Of a stretch of 5,104 nucleotides of DNA, positions 1 to 4,487 are shown one piece after another. The notes beneath the pieces are model-generated. The model was not told the DNA's origin, ran no database searches, and was given only the letters and a program-made list of their open reading frames with translations. The stretch is from DATCDR01 sp036510575 (lineage in GTDB: Bacteria; Actinomycetota; Acidimicrobiia; Acidimicrobiales; Bog-793). The DNA lies in the NCBI GenBank assembly GCA_036510575.1, contig DATCDR010000228.1:1-5104 (forward strand). The letters run 5' to 3'. The translations under genes and the position numbers were made by a program. How positions within the stretch are numbered: the stretch's first letter is position 1; each line of letters starts with the position of its first letter.

Positions 1-93
1 CTGCATCTGCCGGCGCTGCGCAAGACGCTCGACGCCTACGTCACCGCGGGTGTCACACCGGCCGACTACAACAAGGAGGAAGACGCAGCCTGA
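1..93 (+). CDS. C-terminal end of an unidentified protein (5' partial)
   Basis: An open frame enters from the left edge and gives 30 residues before TGA at 91-93. The tail begins LHLPALRKTLDAYV and ends in the acidic stretch NKEEDAA. Third codon positions are almost all G or C, as expected for a real gene in this genome. The visible part suggests a short amphipathic helix followed by a charged, probably disordered end. It has no motif that I can assign to a family, so no function is proposed. The same frame stays open after the stop and leads into the next gene, but no start codon appears until GTG 169. Confidence 0.6.
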   Translation: MHLPALRKTLDAYVTAGVTPADYNKEEDAA

Positions 94-168
94 ACATCAT
101 CGGGCCGCCACCAAAGTTCTACGGAACTCGGGACATCCTCCAGTGCGTGCGTCTTTGGGCTAACGGTC

Positions 169-600
169 GTGTACTACCGCCGTCGCGGGCGCGCGACGGG
201 CCTGCAGGGGAAGACCTGGCCGATGGTTGACGTGGGGGCGATGGTGCTCGCGTTCGTTCTGATGGTCGCAAATTGGGTTGACGGCTGGCCGTTTGCGCTC
301 GGATCTTTCGGCACTGAACCACTACTAATCGTCGGACTTAGTCTGCTGGTCTTGTCGCGAACCGAACGCAGCAAATCCTTGGCGGTGATTGCGTTAGTGT
401 ACGTCGGCATTGTCGTCGCTTCCCTGTTCTATAACTATGTCAATCTCTTCGGGCAGACCGGTCTTAATACTCCGTTTCATGGGGAAACAGCACTTCTTCC
501 GAACGTGCTTGTTCCCGGGGTCTACCTGATCGTGGCGAGTTTGGTGTTGCGGAGATCGACGAAGCGCCGAGGTTTTACCCGAGGAGGATCGCTTGAGTGA
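169..600 (+). CDS. Small four-helix integral membrane protein, unknown function
   Basis: The 143-residue product has four hydrophobic stretches, at about residues 22-38, 51-63, 71-93 and 108-127. The basic segments YYRRRGR at the N-terminus, SRTERSKS between helices 2 and 3, and RRSTKRR at the C-terminus are all predicted to be cytoplasmic, giving an N-in/C-in topology. That topology and the strongly G/C-ending codons of 169-222 favour the GTG start at 169, although it lacks a clear ribosome site. ATG 223, preceded by GGGGAAG at 207-213, is the alternative and would give 125 residues. Positions 301-480 are only about 50% GC by hand count, and the gene uses TTA (394-396) and CTA leucine codons. 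Both are unlike the neighbours and hint at transfer. The gene overlaps the following winged-helix regulator by 8 nt, so the two are probably co-expressed. I recognise no family, and the role could be as the regulator's target or partner. Confidence 0.75.
   Translation: MYYRRRGRATGLQGKTWPMVDVGAMVLAFVLMVANWVDGWPFALGSFGTEPLLIVGLSLLVLSRTERSKSLAVIALVYVGIVVASLFYNYVNLFGQTGLNTPFHGETALLPNVLVPGVYLIVASLVLRRSTKRRGFTRGGSLE
583..587 (+). promoter_or_regulatory. Ribosome binding site fixing the TTG start at 593
   Basis: GGAGG within GAGGAGGA lies inside the end of the upstream membrane-protein gene, 5 nt before TTG 593. No ATG or GTG in the same frame lies nearby. The strong Shine-Dalgarno sequence is therefore the main reason to accept a TTG start and an 8-nt gene overlap. 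Confidence 0.7.
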
Positions 601-958
601 CCAGACCTCTGAACTTCAAGACGTTGTGCACCAGCGGACTCGGCTGGGAATACTGACGCTCGCCCTCGAGGGGAGTTCCGTACAGTTCGGCTACTTGCAA
701 AAGGCCCTCGGACTGACACCAGGAAATCTCGGGCGTCATCTACTCGTCCTCGAAGAGGCGAAGCTGATCAAGGTGACGAAGTCGTTCGCAGGTCGTAAGC
801 CTTCGACATCGATCTCGATTACTGCGGCGGGGCGAAAGGCGCTCAAGGCCGAGGTATTCGCCTTGAAGTCGATCGTCAATCGGGTGGAGCGCGCTGAGGA
901 CGAGCGAGTTCCCGCGCGCGGACTCGCCCGACTCCGACCGGCACTCCCGAACGGCTGA
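593..958 (+). CDS. Winged-helix transcriptional regulator (PF13601/MarR-like)
   Basis: This 121-residue cytoplasmic DNA-binding protein shows the usual order of the winged-helix DNA-binding family related to MarR and ArsR. Helix 1 carries RTRLGILTLAL (15-25). The helix-turn-helix follows as FGYLQKALGLTPGNLGRHL (32-50), with the recognition helix around TPGNLGRHLLVLEEAKLI. A wing is formed by FAGRKPSTSISITAAGRKAL (65-84). The length and the ITAAGRKAL ending of the wing fit the short PF13601-type regulators. The last 20 residues (RVPARGLARLRPALPNG) are proline- and arginine-rich and look unstructured. No metal-binding or redox cysteine is present, so the signal is not evident. Translation starts at TTG behind a strong GGAGG and overlaps the membrane-protein gene by 8 nt, which implies translational coupling. 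By analogy with other regulator/membrane-protein pairs it may control its own operon, but no operator was found upstream of it. Confidence 0.85.
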   Translation: MSDQTSELQDVVHQRTRLGILTLALEGSSVQFGYLQKALGLTPGNLGRHLLVLEEAKLIKVTKSFAGRKPSTSISITAAGRKALKAEVFALKSIVNRVERAEDERVPARGLARLRPALPNG

Positions 959-993
959 GCGGTCCAACCCAAGGCGAGCCTGCCACTCTCGGT

Positions 994-1016
994 TTCAAGC
1001 CCGGCCGATTCCACCA
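994..1016 (+). other. tRNA 3'-end-like fragment, possible attachment-site remnant
   Basis: In non-coding DNA just after the winged-helix gene, TTCAAGC resembles a T-loop. It is followed by exactly 5 nt (CCGGC), 7 nt (CGATTCC), one A and CCA, which is the geometry of a tRNA 3' end. The preceding bases (TCGGT) do not pair with CCGGC, and no matching acceptor or anticodon arm lies upstream, so this is not a functional tRNA. It may be chance, or a remnant left by an element that integrated into a tRNA 3' end. Confidence 0.15.
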
Positions 1017-1100
1017 GACGAGGGTCGCCCGTGTCAGATGGTCGTTCATGCCTGCCGCTTCACCACACCCCGCTCGCGAGCACCAGCGGCTGCCGCTATC

Positions 1101-1118
1101 CGCAAGGTAACGCTTGCG
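1101..1118. promoter_or_regulatory. Inverted repeat CGCAAG-N6-CTTGCG, candidate upstream operator
   Basis: CGCAAG (1101-1106) and CTTGCG (1113-1118) are exact reverse complements separated by GTAACG. The core GCAAG-N6-CTTGC is identical in sequence and spacing to the core of the larger palindrome at 1130-1157, and the two centres are 34 bp apart. This suggests a second, weaker site for the same dimeric regulator, most likely the ArsR protein encoded downstream. Binding is inferred. Confidence 0.5.
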
Positions 1119-1129
1119 CTTTCCGAGCT

Positions 1130-1157
1130 CTATGTGCAAGTGTGCACTTGCACATAG
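1130..1157. promoter_or_regulatory. 28-bp perfect palindrome, probable ArsR operator
   Basis: The arms CTATGTGCAAGTG and CACTTGCACATAG are perfect 13-nt reverse complements around a central TG. The palindrome ends 27 nt before the ATG of the SRPBCC gene, so it should lie over the promoter or transcription start. TATGTG at 1131-1136 could be a -10 element, but no good -35 is visible. Long dyads of this kind are typical operators for dimeric ArsR repressors, and an ArsR gene is the second gene of this operon. Autorepression is therefore the most likely role. A transcribed hairpin is possible but less likely, because no T-run follows. Confidence 0.75.
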
Positions 1158-1173
1158 TTGCCTGAGGGCGGAC

Positions 1174-1179
1174 AAGGAG
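1174..1179 (+). promoter_or_regulatory. Ribosome binding site of the SRPBCC gene
   Basis: AAGGAG lies 5 nt before ATG 1185. This sets the start at 1185 and not at the in-frame TTG 1158, which directly abuts the palindrome and has no ribosome site. Confidence 0.75.
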
Positions 1180-1184
1180 TCGAA

Positions 1185-1661
1185 ATGAGCACAGATCGAA
1201 TTGAGCGGGAGATCATGATTGCGGCGCCACCGGAGCGCGTCTGGGCAGTACTAACTGAGCCAGCGCATGTCGGAATCTGGTTCGGGACTGGCTCACCCGC
1301 TGAGATTGACCTCCGACCAGGGGGTTTGATGGTACTCGACCACGGCGAGCACGGCAGCTACTCGACGTTGATCGTCAAGGTCGACCCGCCCCGCGCATTC
1401 TCCTATCGCTGGGCCTCCGCGTACCCGGACGCCGTCGCCACTCCGGAGAATTCGACGCTCGTCGAGTTCAGTCTTGAGCCCGCTGCCGGTGGCACCGTGC
1501 TGAAGGTCGTCGAAAGTGGCTTTGATGCGATCGAGATCCCTGCAGCGCGCGAAACCGACGCAGGGTTTGAGAGCCACTCGAAGGGCTGGACGGGCGTGAT
1601 CGAGAAAGTCGGCGCCTATGCCGAACGCCGGGACGAGTCGCCGCTGATGCCAGTGTCGTGA
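1185..1661 (+). CDS. SRPBCC / AHSA1-domain protein
   Basis: The 158-residue protein covers a complete AHSA1-type START-like (SRPBCC) domain. The first strand is IEREIMIAAPPERVWAVLTE (6-25), carrying the family signature of the form 'I.APPE.VW..LT.P'. The tryptophan at IWFG (31-34) and the turn DLRPGGLM (42-49) follow. The central strands are YSTLIVKVDPPRAFSYRW (59-76), LVEFSLEP (92-99) and TVLKVVESGF (104-113). The C-terminal helix that closes the cavity is GWTGVIEKVGAYAER (134-148). This fold makes a hydrophobic pocket for small ligands. The ligand here is unknown, and bacterial AHSA1 members are rarely characterised. The stop overlaps the start of an ArsR gene as GTGA, a recurring operon partner of this family. 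The operon is preceded by two inverted repeats that probably make it ArsR-controlled. Confidence 0.92.
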   Translation: MSTDRIEREIMIAAPPERVWAVLTEPAHVGIWFGTGSPAEIDLRPGGLMVLDHGEHGSYSTLIVKVDPPRAFSYRWASAYPDAVATPENSTLVEFSLEPAAGGTVLKVVESGFDAIEIPAARETDAGFESHSKGWTGVIEKVGAYAERRDESPLMPVS

Positions 1662-1975
1662 CAGGGGTCGAGGACGTCCTCGGCGCGCTCGCCGACCCGA
1701 CCCGACGTGACCTACTCGAGAGACTGTCGGTGCATGGATTCGCGACCGCGACCACACTGGCGGAGGAGTTGCCGATCACCCGGCAAGCAGTCGTGCAACA
1801 TCTGGCTGTTCTCGATGCGGTCGGACTCGTCCATGGTCAACGCTCCGGTCGTGAGCGCCGGTTCGAGGTGCGACCCGAGCGTCTCAACGAAGCCGCACGA
1901 TGGATGAATGTTCTCGCGGCGCGATGGGACCAACGGCTCTCGACGATACGGCGTCTCGCGGAGGCAGCTGACTGA
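1658..1975 (+). CDS. ArsR-family winged-helix repressor
   Basis: This 105-residue protein is a single ArsR/SmtB-type winged-helix domain. The diagnostic N-terminal motif is LGALADPTRRDLLERL (8-23). The helix-turn-helix is ATTLAEELPITRQAVVQHLAVLDAVGL, with its recognition helix at 41-52. The wing is HGQRSGRERRFEVRPERL (59-76), and a C-terminal dimerisation helix follows (AARWMNVLAARWDQRL, 79-94). It has no cysteine and lacks the ELCVCDL metal site of the arsenic/cadmium sensors. It therefore belongs with the non-metal members often coupled to AHSA1 proteins, where the partner is thought to relate to an organic ligand or stress. The GTG start overlaps the SRPBCC stop by 4 nt (GTGA), with no independent strong ribosome site, indicating translational coupling. 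The palindrome at 1130-1157 and the related repeat at 1101-1118 are its likely operators. Confidence 0.93.
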   Translation: MTGVEDVLGALADPTRRDLLERLSVHGFATATTLAEELPITRQAVVQHLAVLDAVGLVHGQRSGRERRFEVRPERLNEAARWMNVLAARWDQRLSTIRRLAEAAD

Positions 1976-2102
1976 GCGGACGCGGGTTGGAGTCGGAGTG
2001 GCGTCGTCGAAATCTAGAAGCGGCGCGACGGATGGCCGGCTTCCAGCAACGCTAGGAGCGCTCTCTCGGCTACCGATATGACAGGCCTTCGGCGCTGCTC
2101 GC

Positions 2103-2588
2103 CTATCGGACGCGGGCGAGGGGGAGTGGCGCCTGGCCAGGGAGCGCACCGGGCCCAGCCAGTGGGGTGAGCTCAGCGCGGGTGAGCGGTTCGCCACAAC
2201 TCTCACAGACCGCCACGAATGCGCCGATGTGGCCGCATGCCTCGTGTCGCATCACGACAGGCGGGCCATCCGGGGCTTCCCAGCGATCGCCCCACTGGCG
2301 CATCGCGCCGAGGACGACCCAGAGATCGCGCCCCTTCTCGGTGAGGTGATAGTCGAATCGCATCGGGTGCTCTTGGTAGGCGCTCTTCTCGAGAACCCCT
2401 CGTTCGATCAGATGTTCGAGGCGATTCGTCAAGATGTTTCGCGAGATCCCCAGGCGTTCTTGAAAGTCGTCGAAGCGAGTGACGCCGAGGAAGGCGTCGC
2501 GGACGATCAACACGCTCCACCATTCGCCGACTACCTCGAGGGTCTGGGCGATCGAGCAATTCATGGATTCGAAGCTCTTATGTTGCAC
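2103..2588 (-). CDS. HxlR-family transcriptional regulator with Cys-rich tail
   Basis: The 161-residue protein has a full HxlR (PF01638) domain. It starts with MNCSIAQTLEVVGEWWSVLI (9-28), which holds the conserved cysteine C11. The segment FLGVTRFDDFQERLGISRN (33-51) leads into the recognition helix RNILTNRLEHLIERGVL, and the wing reads YQEHPMRFDYHLTEKGRDL (71-89). C11 aligns with the position used for electrophile or disulfide sensing in YodB and HypR, so redox control is possible. After the domain, H115, C118, C128 and C131 (HEAC, then CESC) form a compact zinc-ribbon-like ligand set. The final 20 residues are proline-rich. I chose GTG at 2588 because the KSFESMNCS lead-in is typical of the family and because it lies at the predicted transcription start. 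ATG at 2564 (residue 9) is the alternative. The gene diverges from a DHA2 efflux pump, which it probably represses together with itself. Confidence 0.93.
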   Translation of the reverse strand: MQHKSFESMNCSIAQTLEVVGEWWSVLIVRDAFLGVTRFDDFQERLGISRNILTNRLEHLIERGVLEKSAYQEHPMRFDYHLTEKGRDLWVVLGAMRQWGDRWEAPDGPPVVMRHEACGHIGAFVAVCESCGEPLTRAELTPLAGPGALPGQAPLPLARVR

Positions 2589-2594
2589 ACGGGC

Positions 2595-2623
2595 AGCATA
2601 GCCCTATCAGTTGCATGATGGAA
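2595..2623 (-). promoter_or_regulatory. Candidate promoter of the HxlR-family gene
   Basis: Read on the minus strand, TATGCT (2600 to 2595) is a good -10 and TTCCAT (2623 to 2618) a weak -35, 17 nt apart. The predicted start is 2588, the first base of the GTG codon, again suggesting a leaderless message. The -35 lies in the right arm of the palindrome, mirroring the opposite promoter. Confidence 0.4.
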
Positions 2624-2625
2624 CT
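2609..2625. promoter_or_regulatory. Imperfect 17-bp palindrome, probable HxlR operator
   Basis: AGTTGCAT-G-ATGGAACT is a palindrome of 8-nt arms around one base, with a single mismatch. It lies at the exact midpoint of the 57-bp region between the divergent hxlR-type gene and the efflux pump, and it covers both candidate -35 elements. A dimeric HxlR protein bound here would block both promoters. Binding is inferred from position and symmetry. Confidence 0.65.
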
Positions 2626-2639
2626 CAACTCGTTAAGGT
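2611..2639 (+). promoter_or_regulatory. Candidate promoter of the DHA2 efflux gene
   Basis: TTGCAT (2611-2616) as -35 and TAAGGT (2634-2639, fitting the loose actinobacterial TANNNT) as -10 are 17 nt apart. The expected start point, 7 nt after the -10, is the A of ATG 2646, so the mRNA may be leaderless. AAGGTG at 2635-2640 could instead act as a Shine-Dalgarno for a longer transcript, so the assignment is tentative. Confidence 0.4.
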
Positions 2640-2645
2640 GTCGCC

Positions 2646-4319
2646 ATGCCAGTTTCATCAAGCAACTCAGTCCGGCTCGACGAGGTTTCTAGCGAAGCTC
2701 CTCAGTCGCTCAGCGTTCACCAGCGCGCGACGCTGCTCGTCTGTTGTGTCGGCTCGTTCATGGTGCTGCTCGACGTCTCGATCGTAAATACGGCTCTTCC
2801 ATCTATCCAGCGCGATCTGCATGCCTCGTTCTCCGGGCTGCAGTGGGTCGTCGACGCGTACACGCTCGCCTTTGCAGTCCTGCTGCTCTCGTCAGGTGCG
2901 CTGGCCGATCGTTACGGCCGTCGTCGATTTTTCTCGGCAGGGATGGCGATCTTCACACTTGGGTCGCTGCTATGTGGTTGTTCGGTCTCCGGATTCACGC
3001 TCGAGGCGGCGCGGGTGCTGCAAGGCATCGGAGGCGCAGCACTCGCTCCGACGAGTCTGGCGATTCTCGCCGTTGCATTTCCGACTGCGGGTGAGCGTGT
3101 GCGGGCTATCTCGCTCTGGTCCGCGATCAGCGGCATCGCGCTCGGTATCGGCCCTACCGTCGGCGGGGCGCTCGTGGTGAGCGTCGGCTGGCGCTGGGTC
3201 TTCTTCATCAACGTCCCCGTCGGCTTGGCCTGCCTGCTCTTTGGTGTGCGGCGCCTAACTGAGTCAAGCGACCCGACTCCGCGGCGCGTCGATATTCCCG
3301 GTCAGCTGACATCGGTGGCTGGTCTTGCGGCGCTGACGTTCGGATTCATCGAGCGGGGAACCCACCCCTGGGGAGCACCGACCGTTGCGGGACCGCTCGC
3401 TGTCGCGATCGTGATTCTCGCCCTTTTCGTCGTGGTCGAGCGTCGCTCAGCTGAGCCGATGCTTCCTTTGGAGCTGTTCAAGAGTCGACTTTTCTCCTCG
3501 GTGGCGGTCGTTACCTTCCTGCTCGGTTTCGTGATGATCTCGGTCCCGTTCTTCACAGTCCAGTTCTTCCAGGATGTCGAGCACCTCTCTGCCTTCGACG
3601 CGGGTGTTCGGATGCTTTCGTTCACGCTCTTCTTCTCGATCGGCGCGCCGATGGCCGGGCGGCTCGCTCGGCATTTCGGCTACCGATTGCCGATCGCACT
3701 CGGGGCGGCCACCGCGGGCTTTGGACTCCTTCTCCTTGCGAGTATTTCCTCTACGAGCCCGTTTCTCGACGTCGGTTGGCGGCTCGCGTTGATCGGGACC
3801 GGCTTTTCCTTGATGCTCTCACCGCTCTCCGCTGCGGCGCTCGCATCGATCGAACCGCACCGAGCTGGCTTGGCATCGAGTGTCGCGAATACGTCTCGGC
3901 AGGTAGGCACCGTCGTCGGTATCGCCTTGCTCGGCGCCCTTGTCCAAACGACGGCGTCAAATTCCGCGGCGAGTCGTCTGACCGGCCTGCCCGACTCCGT
4001 AGCGCTACGGCTCTCCTCGACGCTTGGGCACGGCGGGGCGGAGTTGCTGACGCCAGGCAGGCTTCCGGCTGGTTGGACAGCCGAACGACTCGAAGGGATT
4101 GGGGGTGAGGCTTACGTCGCCGGCATTCACTCGGCGTTTGTCGTCGGAGGATCGGTGCTGCTCCTCGCCTCCCTCGCAGCCGGTCTCCTTATCCGCGTCA
4201 ACAAGACCAGGCTCGCCGCTAGCGCCGAGCCGATGCCCGAAGCCATCCCGAACGAGCTGGTCTTCGCCGTGATCTCACCTGAGGCGAGTGAGGTTGGTGT
4301 CACGATGGCACGAGCCTGA
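2646..4319 (+). CDS. MFS drug:proton antiporter, DHA2 family (14 TM)
   Basis: The 557-residue inner-membrane protein belongs to the EmrB/QacA (DHA2) branch of the major facilitator superfamily, which exports drugs and other hydrophobic compounds in exchange for protons. It begins with a 26-residue cytoplasmic tail. The family motifs are then visible: LLDVSIVNTALPSI (41-54, motif D1), GALADRYGRRR (84-94, motif A), ARVLQGIGGAALAPTS (122-137, motif B) and ALGIGPTVGGALV (165-177, motif C), followed by GWRWVFFINVPVG (181-193). Fourteen hydrophobic segments can be traced between residues 27 and 516. A large loop lies before the last helix (about 435-494). The C-terminal tail of about 40 residues is soluble. 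The length is normal and no break is seen. The substrate cannot be told from sequence. The divergent HxlR gene and shared operator suggest induction by a compound the pump removes. Confidence 0.95.
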   Translation: MPVSSSNSVRLDEVSSEAPQSLSVHQRATLLVCCVGSFMVLLDVSIVNTALPSIQRDLHASFSGLQWVVDAYTLAFAVLLLSSGALADRYGRRRFFSAGMAIFTLGSLLCGCSVSGFTLEAARVLQGIGGAALAPTSLAILAVAFPTAGERVRAISLWSAISGIALGIGPTVGGALVVSVGWRWVFFINVPVGLACLLFGVRRLTESSDPTPRRVDIPGQLTSVAGLAALTFGFIERGTHPWGAPTVAGPLAVAIVILALFVVVERRSAEPMLPLELFKSRLFSSVAVVTFLLGFVMISVPFFTVQFFQDVEHLSAFDAGVRMLSFTLFFSIGAPMAGRLARHFGYRLPIALGAATAGFGLLLLASISSTSPFLDVGWRLALIGTGFSLMLSPLSAAALASIEPHRAGLASSVANTSRQVGTVVGIALLGALVQTTASNSAASRLTGLPDSVALRLSSTLGHGGAELLTPGRLPAGWTAERLEGIGGEAYVAGIHSAFVVGGSVLLLASLAAGLLIRVNKTRLAASAEPMPEAIPNELVFAVISPEASEVGVTMARA

Positions 4320-4404
4320 AGGATCGGGTCGCGTGACCTCGACTTTCATGCCGAGACTCGGTGGTTGCTAGCCCCTTGTAGCGGCGTCGGTCACGTGAGT
4401 CACG
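4299..4404. repeat. Cluster of GTCACG hexamers around the end of the efflux gene
   Basis: GTCACG occurs at 4299-4304, 4390-4395 and 4399-4404, and its complement CGTGAC at 4332-4337. The last two direct copies are 9 nt apart and overlap the 8-bp palindrome TCACGTGA (4391-4398). The first copy lies within coding sequence. The non-coding stretch 4320-4487 holds no gene and no clear terminator, and the cluster could be a regulator site for the downstream channel gene. Chance is not excluded. Confidence 0.3.
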
Positions 4405-4474
4405 ACGGAGGCGGCGTAGCCTGCATGAATGGTCGCACCTTGGTGCTCCCCGCGGGACAACCCGCATGCCGCTC

Positions 4475-4479
4475 AGGAG
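4475..4479 (+). promoter_or_regulatory. Ribosome binding site of the MscS-type gene
   Basis: AGGAG lies 8 nt before ATG 4488. An in-frame TAG immediately precedes that ATG (4485-4487), so the protein cannot start earlier. A short GCGGG-ACAA-CCCGC hairpin (4452-4465) sits just upstream in the leader. Confidence 0.7.
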
Positions 4480-4487
4480 ATCGCTAG

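Noticed and set aside
941..1016. A complete tRNA gene suggested by GGCTGAGCGGTC (D-arm-like) and the TTCAAGC...ACCA end
   Set aside because: The T-stem does not pair, no matching 5' acceptor strand exists, the gap leaves no proper anticodon arm, and the D-arm-like part overlaps the end of the winged-helix gene.
876..1175. 99-residue minus-strand open frame across the 959-1157 gap
   Set aside because: It overlaps the end of the winged-helix gene, runs through the palindrome, has no recognisable domain, and its composition (Arg, Gly, Pro, Ala) is typical of a chance frame in GC-rich DNA.
1158..1184. TTG 1158 as start of the SRPBCC protein
   Set aside because: It has no ribosome site, directly follows the operator palindrome, and adds nine residues outside the domain. 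ATG 1185 has AAGGAG at proper spacing.
1293..1757. 154-residue minus-strand open frame
   Set aside because: It is antisense to the clear SRPBCC and ArsR genes and shows no family motif.
1976..2102. Bidirectional terminator between the convergent ArsR and HxlR genes
   Set aside because: Only short palindromes such as GAGCGCTC (2056-2063) occur, with no loop and no T-run.
2229..2618. 129-residue plus-strand open frame
   Set aside because: It is antisense to the HxlR gene and spans the divergent promoter region.
4327..4361. Intrinsic terminator after the efflux gene (GGTC-GCGT-GACC and CCGAG-A-CTCGG)
   Set aside because: Stems are 4-5 bp, one has a 1-nt loop, and no T-run follows either.
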